Shown piece by piece: positions 34,293-43,800 of a DNA stretch of 64,000 bases. The notes under the pieces were generated by a model. That model did not search any database, had not been told where the DNA came from, and worked only from the letters and a program-made list of their open reading frames with translations. The stretch's first letter is position 1. Every line of letters begins with the position of its first letter. The DNA comes from Nocardioides aromaticivorans. Its GTDB lineage: Bacteria; Actinomycetota; Actinomycetes; Propionibacteriales; Nocardioidaceae. The translations under genes were made by a program, and so were the position numbers. Location of the stretch: positions 1,426,001 through 1,490,000 of the forward strand of contig NZ_JACBZM010000001.1 of assembly GCF_013408525.1 (NCBI RefSeq), given 5' to 3'.

Positions 34293-35249
34293 TCAGCACT
34301 CGTCCTCGTCGTCGGCGTGGTCGTCCTTGACCTTCCAGTCACCGTCCTCCTTGCAGAGGAGAGCGGTGCCCTCGTCGTCGTCGGTCTTCTCGCCGCCGAA
34401 GGCCTCGACGGCCTTGTCGTTGTCGCCCTTGTACTCGCCCTTGGACGTCCAGTCGACACGTGCGGTGTCGCCGTCCTCCTCGGCGTCCTTGATGTCGTAG
34501 GTGTACTCCCAGTCGTCGAGGATGTCCTCGAAGGACTCGCCCGCGGCGTCCTCGAACTCCTTGAAGGACTTGTCCAGGTCCTCCTGGGCGGCGTCGACGT
34601 AGTCGTCGCAGTTGTCGACGTCGTACTCCTCGAACTCGTCGTCCTGCGCGTCCTTCGTCGACAGCTCGCACAGCGTCTTCACGTCGGCCTCGGACTGGGC
34701 CTTGAGGTAGTCCTCGGTGACGCTCTTGGGGTCGCTGCCGCCCACCACCTTCACCAGGACGAAGACCGCCACGATCGCGAGGACGAGCAGCGCCACGAGC
34801 CCGCCGATGATCGCGAACAGCTTGCCCTTGCCCTTGCCGCCACCGCCGCCGGTCGGCTGGCCGTAGCCCGGGCCGCCGTAGCCCTGCTGGCCGTACGGCT
34901 GCTGCTGGCCGGGCTGGCCCCAGCCCGGCTGCCCGCCCGGCTGCCCGCCTGCCTGGCCCGGCTGGCCGTACGCCGGCTGGCCCGGCTGCTGCCCGTAGGG
35001 CTGCTGCTGCGCGGGCTGGCCGTAGCCCGGCTGCGCGCCACCCTGGTTGAAGTCGGCAGCGCGGTTGGGGGCGACCACGGTCGCCTGGTCGGTGGGACCG
35101 GGCGTCGGAGGGGTCGCGGGGGCGCCGGACGCGCCGCCCTCGGGAGGCTGGGTGTGCTCGGTCCACTGGGTGCCGTCCCACCAGCGCTGGCCGCCCTGGC
35201 CGTCGGGGTACCACCCCGGAGGGGTCGAGGGCTGGTTCGGGTCAGACAT
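34293..35249 (-). CDS. DUF2510 membrane-anchored protein with NTF2-like external domain
   Basis: A 318-aa protein from ATG 35249 (AAGGAG upstream). Order: DUF2510 motif PGWYPDGQGGQRWWDGTQWTEHT (~10-32), a long Gly/Gln/Pro/Tyr-rich linker with GYGQP / PYGQQ repeats (~60-140), basic GGGKGKGKL, one transmembrane helix (FAIIGGLVALLVLAIVAVFVLV) and an acidic external domain (DPKSVTEDYLKAQSEADVKTLCELSTKDAQ...WKVKDDHADDEDEC) of the DUF4878/lumazine-binding, NTF2-like type. It shares the MSDPNQP start with the gene at 46044-47060. Function is unknown; the proline-rich cytosolic part may scaffold proteins. Confidence 0.8.
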   Translation of the reverse strand: MSDPNQPSTPPGWYPDGQGGQRWWDGTQWTEHTQPPEGGASGAPATPPTPGPTDQATVVAPNRAADFNQGGAQPGYGQPAQQQPYGQQPGQPAYGQPGQAGGQPGGQPGWGQPGQQQPYGQQGYGGPGYGQPTGGGGGKGKGKLFAIIGGLVALLVLAIVAVFVLVKVVGGSDPKSVTEDYLKAQSEADVKTLCELSTKDAQDDEFEEYDVDNCDDYVDAAQEDLDKSFKEFEDAAGESFEDILDDWEYTYDIKDAEEDGDTARVDWTSKGEYKGDNDKAVEAFGGEKTDDDEGTALLCKEDGDWKVKDDHADDEDEC

Positions 35250-35352
35250 CGGCAACTCCTTGTGGAGGCGGGCGGGACCGGCCGCGCGGGCCGTGGAACG
35301 GTCGGGCGGTCATCATGTCATTGCTGCCCGCTCGCGCGGGGCTCAACCGGCC

Positions 35353-35853
35353 TCAACCCGCGTCGACGCCGGCCACCCGCCAGTCGCCGTCGACCTCGAC
35401 CAGCTCGACGGTCCCGCGGTCGTAGGCGCCGCCGCCCTGCCACAGCTCGTCGAAACCGGACTGGTCCTCGCCGTGGTAGCGGAGCTCGACGACGTACTCG
35501 ACGCGCGCCCGGCCGTCCTCCTCGTTGAGCGCCTGCACCGTGACCTCGACATCGGTGTCGTCGGCGTACGGCAGGAACGGGTTGTCGGTGCTGGCCTCCT
35601 TCGCCGCGTCGGCGTAGGCGGCGCAGTCGGCGAAAGGGTGGCCGCCGTAGAGCTCGGCGTCGCGCCACTCGAGCGTCGCGAGATCGCACTCGGCGCGCCA
35701 GTCGCCGCTCCACTGCGCCCGCAGGTAGTCCTCGGCCACCGCCTCGGGACCGGAGCCGCGCAGCGCCAGGACGAGCGCCACGACCCCGCCGGCGAGGGCG
35801 AGCACGACGAGCGCCACGACCCCGAGGACGGTACGACGCCCGGGTCGCCTCAT
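35353..35853 (-). CDS. Membrane-anchored NTF2-like protein
   Basis: A 166-aa protein: basic start MRRPGRRTV, one transmembrane helix (LGVVALVVLALAGGVVALVLAL), then an external domain starting GPEAVAEDYLRAQWSGDWRAECDLATLEWRDAELYGG and ending VELVEVDGDWRVAGVDAG. The xxAVxxYLxAxxxxDxxxxCxL pattern parallels the external domains encoded at 34293 and 46044. Its ATG overlaps the metallopeptidase stop (ATGA, 35850-35853), so it is translationally coupled to that gene. Function is unknown. Confidence 0.75.
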   Translation of the reverse strand: MRRPGRRTVLGVVALVVLALAGGVVALVLALRGSGPEAVAEDYLRAQWSGDWRAECDLATLEWRDAELYGGHPFADCAAYADAAKEASTDNPFLPYADDTDVEVTVQALNEEDGRARVEYVVELRYHGEDQSGFDELWQGGGAYDRGTVELVEVDGDWRVAGVDAG

Positions 35854-36812
35854 CGCGCCAGACCGGCCACGAAGTCGAGCTTGTCCAGCACCGGGTCGGG
35901 GATCACGAACGGGTAGACGTCGTCCTTGCCCATCGAGCGGTTGATCTGGTTGAGGGCGACCGACAGCGGGATCCACACGGCCCGCACCAGGTCGTGGAAG
36001 ACGCTGAACGCGGTCACGTCGACGGTCGCCAGCCCGTGCGCCGCGGCGGTCTCGCAGGTGTCGCTGATGTGCAGGTAGTGCGCGAAGGTCTCGGCGAAGT
36101 CCTCGAACGGGTGCATCGTCGCGTAGGTCGTGATGTACGACGACTCCCACCCCGCCGGCGGGCCGTCGGCGTAGTGGCGGTCGATCGCCGCCTGGTAGTC
36201 AGTGGTCTCGTCGCCGAAGAGCTCGCGGCAGCGGGCCAGCCGCTCGGGGTCCGCATCGGTGACCAGCCGCCACTGGACGAAGTGCCCGACCTCGTGGCGC
36301 AGGTGGCCGAGCAGCGTGCGGTAGGGCTCGTCGAGCTCCTGCCGGATCCGCTCGCGGCGGGCGTCGTCGGACTCGGCGAGGTCGATGGTGATCACGCCGT
36401 CGGCATGCCCGATCACGACGTTCTCGTCGACGCTGGACAGCATGTCGAAGACCAGCCCCGTGGTGTCGAAGCCGAGGTGGTCGAGCTCGACGAGGAGGTG
36501 CCGCTTCGCGGCCTCTGCCGCCGGGAACTGGGCCATGCCCTCGGCGTCGGTCTCCGCGGGTCGGGTCCGGGTCAGGTCGCAGGCGGAGCACTGGCCGCCC
36601 TCGAGCGGCGCGAGCCAAGTGCAGCCGGAGAGGTTGAGGTTGGCGCACACGTGCCAGACCAGGCCGGTCGGGTCGACGTACCGGCCCTCGGCGTCGAGCG
36701 GCACGATGTCGCGCTCCTCACGGGAGAAGCCGAGCGGGGTGCCGCAGGAGACGCAGACGGAGTTCTCGAAGAAGAGCGGGTTGCCGCACGTGCGGCAGCT
36801 GAAGGAACGCAC
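35850..36812 (-). CDS. Zinc-ribbon putative metallopeptidase (Peptidase_Mx family)
   Basis: A 320-aa cytosolic protein. Residues 1-~85 hold a Cys4-type zinc ribbon and a second Cys set (CRTCGNPLFFENSVCVSCGTPLG, CANLNLSGCTW, CSACDLTR). The catalytic domain has LRHEVGHFVQW (HEVGH zinc site), then GWESSYITTYATMHPFEDFAETFAHYLHISDTCETA (third ligand region) and a C-terminal NQINRSMGKDDVYPFVIPDPVLDKLDFV. This is the usual ~320-350 aa of proteins annotated 'putative zinc-binding metallopeptidase'. Protease activity is expected from the motif but not established. It is coupled to a downstream membrane protein. Confidence 0.85.
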   Translation of the reverse strand: MRSFSCRTCGNPLFFENSVCVSCGTPLGFSREERDIVPLDAEGRYVDPTGLVWHVCANLNLSGCTWLAPLEGGQCSACDLTRTRPAETDAEGMAQFPAAEAAKRHLLVELDHLGFDTTGLVFDMLSSVDENVVIGHADGVITIDLAESDDARRERIRQELDEPYRTLLGHLRHEVGHFVQWRLVTDADPERLARCRELFGDETTDYQAAIDRHYADGPPAGWESSYITTYATMHPFEDFAETFAHYLHISDTCETAAAHGLATVDVTAFSVFHDLVRAVWIPLSVALNQINRSMGKDDVYPFVIPDPVLDKLDFVAGLAR

Positions 36813-36830
36813 GACCCGGTGCGCCCGCCC

Positions 36831-37109
36831 TCAGTTGTTGGCCGTGATCAGCCAGACGACCACCACGCACGCGATCAGCGCGAGGGCCGTGATCAGGCCC
36901 ATCACGAAGCCGATCGTGCGCTTCGCGCTGGCGGGCGGCGGCGGCAGGCCGGGGCCGCCGTAGCCGGCGGGCGGGCCACCGTAGGCCGGCGGCTGGCCCG
37001 GCACCGGGCCGGGCGCTCCCCCGCCGAGATAGGCGGGCGGCGGCGGGGCTCCCGGCGCTCCCTGCGGGGGACCGGGCTGAGGCGGGACACCGTACGGCGG
37101 CTGGCTCAT
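36831..37109 (-). CDS. Small proline-rich membrane protein
   Basis: A 92-aa protein: the first ~62 residues are Pro/Gly/Tyr/Ala-rich (PPYGVPPQPGPPQ, PAYGGPPAGYGGPG), followed by SAKRTIGFV and one transmembrane helix (MGLITALALIACVVVVWLI) close to the C-terminus. This is a C-tail-anchored-like layout common in actinobacteria. It lies 18 bp upstream of the metallopeptidase gene and is likely cotranscribed. Function is unknown. Confidence 0.7.
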   Translation of the reverse strand: MSQPPYGVPPQPGPPQGAPGAPPPPAYLGGGAPGPVPGQPPAYGGPPAGYGGPGLPPPPASAKRTIGFVMGLITALALIACVVVVWLITANN

Positions 37110-37121
37110 GGCACCACCCTA

Positions 37122-37283
37122 GTGCCGCGTCCGGGTAGTTGTGGAACGTTTGGCGTGCGCACGGTGCGTGCATCGCAAGGCGCCGGCGCGCAGCCATACC
37201 GGGTCGTCTCGCAAGCGTCGGCAACGCCGCGAGGTGCGTGCTGTGGGTGCGCGAAGCGCTTCAGAACTTTCCGGACGCGGCAC
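37122..37283. repeat. 162-bp element with 13-bp perfect terminal inverted repeats (MITE-like)
   Basis: Ends GTGCCGCGTCCGG (37122-37134) and CCGGACGCGGCAC (37271-37283) are exact inverted repeats, and similarity continues imperfectly inward for ~25 more bases (AGTTGTGGAACG vs the complement of the other side). The interior has no coding sign and no clear target-site duplication is seen. It fills half of the 335-bp gap 37110-37444. Confidence 0.6.
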
Positions 37284-37340
37284 CAGGAGGGCCGGGCGCC
37301 TGACTCCACCTCTTCCGGGCGATTCGGCCGGGCGGGGCAG

Positions 37341-37448
37341 GTAACACGCTGTTCGCTCGACTACCCGGCGGTTGTCGGCACGTTTCCGCGCGTTTCACCG
37401 CGTGTCGGTGCCGAGAAGTGCCGGGTAGTGCGGCGAACAGCGTGTTAC
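37341..37448. repeat. Inverted repeat with 41-nt arms, containing a stop codon
   Basis: Arm 37341-37381 begins GTAACACGCTGTTCGC and arm 37408-37448 ends GCGAACAGCGTGTTAC. Three uninterrupted blocks (16, 10 and 7 bp) are separated by two short mismatch patches; the loop is 26 nt. The TAA (37445-37447) of the transglutaminase gene is part of the right arm. It probably works as a terminator for that operon. Confidence 0.85.
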
Positions 37449-38335
37449 AGCACGGCCGGGCCGAGCGGCGCGACGTCCACCGACACCGTCAGCCGCGACG
37501 TCTTCGCCTCGGTGAAGATCACGCCCTTCAACGGGGGTACGTCGCCGTAGTCGCGCCCCCACGCGAGCGTGACGTAGCGGTCGTTCTGCCACTGGTCGTT
37601 GGTCGGGTCGAGGGCGAGCCACTCGTCGCCGCCGAGCCAGACCGCGACCCACGCGTGCGAGGCGTCGGCGCCGACGACCCGCTCCTTGCCGGGCGGCGGC
37701 TCGGTGGCGAGGTAGCCGCTGACGTAGCGGGCGGCCAGGCCGTGGGCGCGCAGGGCGGAGAGCGTGAAGTGGGCGAAGTCCTGGCAGACGCCCGCGCGCT
37801 TGGCGAGGATCTCGGACACGGTCGAGGTGACGGTGGTGGCGGCCGGGTCGTAGTCGAAGTCCGCATGGATGCGGTGCATCAGGTCGGTGACGGCCTCGCC
37901 CACCGCACGCCCGGGCAGCAGGGAGTCGGCGGCGTAGTCGCGGGCACCCGCGTGGACCGGCACCGCCGCGCTGGGCAGCGCGAAGTCGGTCGCCTGCCAG
38001 GCGCCCGGCGCGGACGGCGCGACCAGCGGCCGCACCGACTCCCACGGCCGGGCGGCGGCGTCCTCGTCGACGGCCGGCGGGACCACCTCGACCTCGCCGC
38101 TGCCGACGACGACCAGCTCGTCGTGCGGCGTGGTGACCTGGAAGTAGGTCACGGTGTTGCCGTAGTAGTCCGCGTCGCGGCTGAGGTCGCCGGGCTCCGG
38201 GGTCACCACGACGTCGTACCCGCGCACCTGCTGCCACGGCAGCTCCCGCGGGACGAGGTGACCGATGCCGAGGCTGTCGGTGACGTCGTCGTCATAGGTG
38301 TACGTCGTGCGGTGCTCCACCCGGTAGCGCGTCAT
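37445..38335 (-). CDS. Transglutaminase-family cysteine peptidase-like protein
   Basis: A 296-aa protein. The N-terminal bacterial transglutaminase-like N domain (MTRYRVEHRTTYTYDDDVTDSLGIGHLVPRE, ~1-100) precedes the catalytic core with Cys184 (KRAGVCQDFAHF), His227 (DASHAWVAVWL) and Asp243 (LALDPTND), a complete triad. Proteins of this type hydrolyse or form amide bonds. Its ATG overlaps the stop of the ATP-grasp/alpha-E gene (ATGA), so it is the last of three coupled genes. Comparative genomics links such triads to predicted peptide-ligation or tagging systems; the true substrate is unknown. Confidence 0.9.
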   Translation of the reverse strand: MTRYRVEHRTTYTYDDDVTDSLGIGHLVPRELPWQQVRGYDVVVTPEPGDLSRDADYYGNTVTYFQVTTPHDELVVVGSGEVEVVPPAVDEDAAARPWESVRPLVAPSAPGAWQATDFALPSAAVPVHAGARDYAADSLLPGRAVGEAVTDLMHRIHADFDYDPAATTVTSTVSEILAKRAGVCQDFAHFTLSALRAHGLAARYVSGYLATEPPPGKERVVGADASHAWVAVWLGGDEWLALDPTNDQWQNDRYVTLAWGRDYGDVPPLKGVIFTEAKTSRLTVSVDVAPLGPAVL

Positions 38336-40821
38336 GTCGTCGCCTCCGTGAGCGTCGGGAGCACGCCGAAGCTGCGCGGGCGCGGGCCGGTGGCGAAGTG
38401 CAGGTCCCGCACGGCCTCGGCGATCCGCTCGAGCTGCCCGGTGACGTCGTCGAGGAAGGCGACCAGGTGCGGCCGCTGCACGCCGCCGATCGCGACGAGC
38501 GCCGAGACGTCGGTGCCCTCGACCTCGGCGATGAGGTCGTCGAGGAGCCGCTCGGGACGGGTCGAGCCGGTGGAGGCGACCTGACCGGCCACGTGCTCCT
38601 TGAGCCGGTGGAGGGCGAAGACGAGGGAGCGGGGGTTCTCGGGGTCCATCAGGAGCAGGTCGAGGACCCCGGCGGGGCGGACGTAGTCGCGGTAGCGGCG
38701 CCGGTGCGTCACGGAGCTCTCCGCGGCGGTGAGGACCGTCGCGAGCACCTCGCGGTCGACGTCGAGGCCGCGCCGCTCGGTGGTCAGCCGGAGCAGGTGG
38801 CACAGCTGGAGGCCGCGCTCGAGGTAGCGCCCGGCGGCGGCCATGTGCCAGCCGGCGTCGCGGATCATGCTGGCCGTCACCCCTTGCAGGGCGAGGACCG
38901 CGGTCAGCATCCGTCCGGCGGACTCGGCGACCTGGTGGCTGTGGTGCGAGCCCTCCAGCACCGTCCGCGCGCGGTCGACCGAGCCCATCGCCCGCCAGGC
39001 GTCGGCGGACATCTGGTCGCGCACCCCGGTCAGCGCGTCTCGCAGGCCGGCCAGCGAGTGCGCGGCCGACCCCGGTCGTTCCTCGTCGAGCAGCACGGAG
39101 CGCAGGTCGGCCTCGTCGTCGTCCTCGACGCGCCCGGTGAGCCGGTGGACCGCCGACATCGTCACCTCGAGGCTCATTCCGCCGGTGGTCCGGGGGCGGG
39201 TGCGGTAGTCGGCGACCAGCACGTGCGCGGCGAGCACCAGCCGCAGCATGTCCTCCGACCGCTCGGCGTAGCGGCCGAACCAGAACATGTCGTCGAGGAC
39301 GCGCGGCACCGTCGCCGGCAGCGAGCGCACCGCGGTCATCGGGAGGACGTCGGTGAGGCCCTGGTCCGGCTGCGTCGTCTCGTCCTTGAGAACCCACACG
39401 TCCTTGCTGGCGACGGTCCGGTCGCCGTCGCGCGCGGTCGCGAGGCCACCGAGCAGCGGACGGTACGCCGACCCGTAGCGCAGCGTGAACGCGCGCAGCA
39501 GGACGTCGGCCGGCTGCGCGGTGCGCCCGCGCCAGGTCGGCGACTGCGAGAGCTGGAGCCGCTGCTGGCCCACGAAGGCGTGCGGCCGGGCCCGCACGGT
39601 CACCCGGATCCGCTCCGGCGAGGCACCGGCGAGGGTCAGGTCGGAGCCGTCGATGCTGCGCACCACGAGCTCGTCGAGGTGGTCGAGCACGTGGTCGAGG
39701 CCGTCGGGGTCGCCGCACCACCAGGTCGGCACCGACTCCAGCCGCAGCGGCTCGCCGAGCAGGTGCTCGCAGGCGGCGGGCAGGAAGGGCAGCAGGCCGG
39801 GGTTCTCGAGCACCCCCGAGCCGAGCCCGTTGACCACCCGGACCCGCCCCCGTCGTACGGCCTCGGCGAGGCCGGCGACGCCGAGCTGGGAGTCGCCGCG
39901 CAGCTCGAGGGGGTCGCTCCACGCGGCGTCGACCCGGCGCAGGATCACGTCGACCCGCTCGAGGCGCTGCGGCGTCTTCATCAGCACCCAGCCGTCGCGG
40001 ACGGTGAGGTCACTGCCCTGGACGAGCGGGAAGCCGAGGTTGGAGGCGATCGCCGCCTGGTCGTAGTAGGTCTCGGAGTGCAGCCCCGGACTGAGTACGA
40101 CGACGCGCGGGTCCGGCAGGTCACCGGTGGCCGACTGCAGCAGCGCCGAGCGGAGGGCCCACAGGTAGGGCGCCATCCGGTGCAGGTCGGCCTCACGATA
40201 GAGCTCCGGCATGACCCGGCTCAGCACGCGCCGGTTCTCGAGGGCGTAGCCGAGGCCCGAGGGCGCCTGGGTGCGGTCGCCGAGCACCCGCCACGCGCCG
40301 TCGCCGTCACGGCCGAGGTCGGTCGCCGAGAGCACCAGCGGGCGCGGGTCGCGCATCGAGGGCCGCGCCATGATCCGGGTGAATCCGCGGTGGCCGAGCA
40401 CGACCGCCGGCGGCACGATCCCCTCCGCCAGCAGGGTCTGGTCGCCGTACAGGTCGGCCAGCACGGCGTTGAGCAGCTCCGCCCGCTGGGCGAGGCCGAC
40501 CTCGAGCTGCTTCCACGACGAGGCGTCGACGATGAGCGGGACCGGGTCGAGCCGCCAGCGGGTGGGGCGCTCGCCCGGGCGGGAGTAGGTGACGCCGTCG
40601 TCCTCGAGGAAGCGGGCGATCTCCTCGGCGACCCGGCGCATGTCGTCGCCGTCGATCTGCGTGGCGACCTCGGCCAGGCGCTTCCAGGGAGCGCGCAGCG
40701 AACCGTCCGGCCCGACGACCTCGTCGTACCGGCTCGTGACCTCGTTGTCACCGCCGTCGTCACCGGGCCCCGCCAGGGTCGGCTGGGTCAGTCCCGCGGC
40801 GTAGTCCCGCAGAACCGTCAC
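38332..40821 (-). CDS. Circularly permuted ATP-grasp + alpha-E domain protein
   Basis: An 829-aa protein from GTG 40821, overlapping the previous gene by GTGA. The first ~480 residues are a circularly permuted type 2 ATP-grasp ligase (AVVLGHRGFTRIMARPSMRDPRPLVLSATDLGRDGDGAWRVLGDRTQAPSGLGYALENR; VVLSPGLHSETYYDQA; VDVILRRVDAAWSDPLELRGDSQLGVAGLAEAVRRGRVRVVNGLGSG). The remaining ~310 residues (VPRVLDDMFWFGRYAERSEDMLRLVLAAHVLVADYR...) are the helical alpha-E domain. The two are often separate genes and are fused here. Predicted to form amide bonds with ATP; substrate unknown. Confidence 0.9.
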   Translation of the reverse strand: MTVLRDYAAGLTQPTLAGPGDDGGDNEVTSRYDEVVGPDGSLRAPWKRLAEVATQIDGDDMRRVAEEIARFLEDDGVTYSRPGERPTRWRLDPVPLIVDASSWKQLEVGLAQRAELLNAVLADLYGDQTLLAEGIVPPAVVLGHRGFTRIMARPSMRDPRPLVLSATDLGRDGDGAWRVLGDRTQAPSGLGYALENRRVLSRVMPELYREADLHRMAPYLWALRSALLQSATGDLPDPRVVVLSPGLHSETYYDQAAIASNLGFPLVQGSDLTVRDGWVLMKTPQRLERVDVILRRVDAAWSDPLELRGDSQLGVAGLAEAVRRGRVRVVNGLGSGVLENPGLLPFLPAACEHLLGEPLRLESVPTWWCGDPDGLDHVLDHLDELVVRSIDGSDLTLAGASPERIRVTVRARPHAFVGQQRLQLSQSPTWRGRTAQPADVLLRAFTLRYGSAYRPLLGGLATARDGDRTVASKDVWVLKDETTQPDQGLTDVLPMTAVRSLPATVPRVLDDMFWFGRYAERSEDMLRLVLAAHVLVADYRTRPRTTGGMSLEVTMSAVHRLTGRVEDDDEADLRSVLLDEERPGSAAHSLAGLRDALTGVRDQMSADAWRAMGSVDRARTVLEGSHHSHQVAESAGRMLTAVLALQGVTASMIRDAGWHMAAAGRYLERGLQLCHLLRLTTERRGLDVDREVLATVLTAAESSVTHRRRYRDYVRPAGVLDLLLMDPENPRSLVFALHRLKEHVAGQVASTGSTRPERLLDDLIAEVEGTDVSALVAIGGVQRPHLVAFLDDVTGQLERIAEAVRDLHFATGPRPRSFGVLPTLTEATT

Positions 40822-43800
40822 GGGCGACCCCGGGCGGTCCGCGAGGCGACCCGGCGCAGGTCGAGGGTGTGCGGGTACTCGGCCGAGGCGACCTCGCGCT
40901 GCAGGCGCCGGAGCGCGGCGACGTCGAGCTTGCCGGCGGTGTGGCGGCGCGGCTCGAAGCGGGCCGCGCGGCGGGCCTCCGCCTCCTGCGCGTTGACCGG
41001 CGGGTGGTCGTAGTTGCGCCCGCCCGGGTGGACCACGTGGTAGGTCGCGCCGCCCAGGCTGACGCCGGCGTCGACGTCGACCACGTCGAAGGTCAGCGGG
41101 GAGTCGACCGGGATCGACGGGTGCAGCGCCGACCAGGGCGCCCAGGCCTTGTAGCGCACGCCGCCGTAGTGACCCGTGGGCGCGGGTCCGGGGTCGACGG
41201 CGGTGAGCGGCACGGGAACACCCTGACACGTCACCAGGTGGCGCTCGGGGTCCATTCCACGCACCGTCACCTGGATCCGCTCGACCGACGAGTCGACGTA
41301 GCGTGCCGTCCCGCTGCCGGTCGCCTCCTCGCCGAGCACGTGCCACGGCTCGACGCCCTGGCGCAGCTCCATCGAGATCCCGCCGGCGACATCGGCGAAG
41401 CCGATCCGCGGGAAGCGGAACTCGGTGAAGGGCGCCAGCCACGCGGGGTCGAAGTCGATCCCGGCCGCGGCGAGGTCGGCGACCACCTCGTGGATGTCGG
41501 CGATCGCGCCCTGCGGCAGCAGGAAGTCCTCGTGCAGCCGGGTGCCCCAGCGCACCAGGGGCGCGGTCGACGGGTCGATCGGGCTCTCCCAGAACATCGC
41601 GACCAGGCTGCGCACGAGCAGCGCCTGGACCAGCGCCATCTCCGGGTGCGGCGGCATCTCGAAGCCGCGCAGCTCCAGCAGGCCCAGCCGGCCGCGCGTG
41701 GAGTCGGGGCTGTAGAGCTTGTCGATGCAGAACTCCGCGCGGTGCGTGTTGCCGGTGAGGTCGGTCAACAGGTGGCGCAGGGCCCGGTCGACCAGCCACG
41801 GCCGCGGCCCGGCGTCGCCGTCGGCGGCCTCCGCGACCAGCCGGGCCACCTCCGCGCAGGCGATCTCCATCTCGTAGACCGCCTCCGGCCGACCCTCGTC
41901 GAAGCGCGGCGCCTGGCTGGTGGGTCCGATGAAGCGGCCCGAGAAGACGTACGACAGCGAGGGATGCCGCTGCCAGTAGGTGATCAGGCTGACCAGGAGG
42001 TCCGGGCGCCGCAGGAGCGGGCTGTCGACCGGCTGGTGCCCGCCGAGGGTGAGGTGGTTGCCGCCGCCGGTGCCCGTGTGGAGCCCGTCGAGGTCGAACT
42101 TCTCCGTCGACAGCTTCGCCAGCCGGGCCTCGGAGTAGAGCGTCGTGGTGAGGTCGCTCAGCTCGGCCCAGCTGCGGCTGGGCTGGACGTTGACCTCGAT
42201 GACACCGGGGTCGGGCGTGACCGACAGCTGCACCAGCCGCGGGTCGGGGGGCGGCTGGTAGCCCTCGATGACGACCGGCGTCGCGGTCGCCCGAGCCGCC
42301 GCCTCGACGACGTGCAGCAGGTCGGCGTAGTCCTCGAGCCGCGTCGTCGGCAGCAGGAAGACGTGGACGTGCCCGTCGCGCTCCTCGAAGGCCAGCGCCG
42401 TGCGGTCGGCACCCTCCGGGTCCGCGAGCACGACGGCCGGCACGCCCGCGACGAGCGGCTCCCCGGCCTCGAGGTACGACGGCTGGGCCGGCGCCTCGGG
42501 GTCGACCCAGGCGATCGCGTCCAGCGGCAGCCGGAGCCCGACAGCGCTCGTGCCCGGGGTGAGCACGAGCCGCCCGCGGCGGAAGCGCCACACCGGGCTG
42601 GTCCAGCCGGTCTCCGCGGTGGCCAGCGGGAGCACCCAGCCGGTGGGCTCGGTGACGTCGGCGTCGAGCCGGGCGACCAGCTCCGCGTCGGGGTCGTCCG
42701 TGTCGTCGGTGGCCGGCCGGTCGCCGTACGGCTGGGCGACGTGGGTGGCGAGCGCGGTGAAGGGGTCCTCGTAGGCGGGGCGCAGCTGGTCCTCCGGCAG
42801 CCCCAGCAGCCGGGTCACCTCGGCGCCGAAGGCGTGGGCCCGGGGGTCTCGCGACGATCGCTGCGCGACCTCCTCGACCACCGGGGTCGCCCACGGGTCG
42901 GCCAGCAGCGCCGGGTCGCCCCACAGCGGCTCGCCGTCGCTGCGCCACTGCAGCGAGATCGCCCAGCGCGGCAGCGGCTCACCCGGGTACCACTTGCCCT
43001 GCCCCCGGTGCACGACCCCGCCGTCGGCGTACAGCTTCTGGAGCCGGGCGGCCAGGTCGACGGCCAGCCGGCGCTTCGCGGGCCCGTCCGCGTCGGTGTT
43101 CCACTCGGGCATCGAGGAGTCCTCGAGCGAGACGAAGGTCGGCTCGCCACCCATCGTCAGCCGGACGTCACCGGCCTCGAGCCGCTTGTCGACGGCCGCG
43201 CCCAGCTCGTCGATGCGCGCCCACTGGGCCGGTGTGTACGGCGCCGTCACCCGCGGGTCCTCGTGCACCCGGGTCACGGTGTTGCTGAAGGAGAAGGTCA
43301 CCTCGACCGGGTCGGTGGCGCCCTCGATCGGCGCGGCCGAGCTCGGGTGCGGCGTCGCCGACAGCGGGATGTGGCCCTCGCCGGCGAAGAGCGCGCTCGT
43401 GGGATCCATCCCCACCCAGCCCGCGCCCGGCAGGAAGACCTCCGCCCACGCGTGCAGGTCGGTGAAGTCCTCGGTCGGACCGGTCGGCCCCTCGATCCCC
43501 TCGGTCGCGAACGCGTCGGGCGCCAGCTGGACGAGGTAGCCGGACACGAAGCGCGCCGCCAGGCCGTACTGCCGCAGCAGGCTCACCAGCAGCCACGCCG
43601 AGTCGCGGCACGACCCGATCCCGCTCGCCAGCGTGTGGTCCGGCGTCTGCACGCCGGGCTCCATCCGCACCGAGTAGGCGACGTCGCGGTGCACGGCACT
43701 GTTGAGGTCGGCGAGGAACTGCACCGTCGGTACGCCGTCCGCGGGCAGCTCCGGCAGGCCGCGGCGCCACTCGTCGGCCGCCTCCGCGTCGGTCACCGGC

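Noticed and set aside
37106..37309. Small 67-aa frames in the structured intergenic region (both strands)
   Set aside because: No RBS, composition unlike neighbours, and they lie inside the inverted-repeat element.
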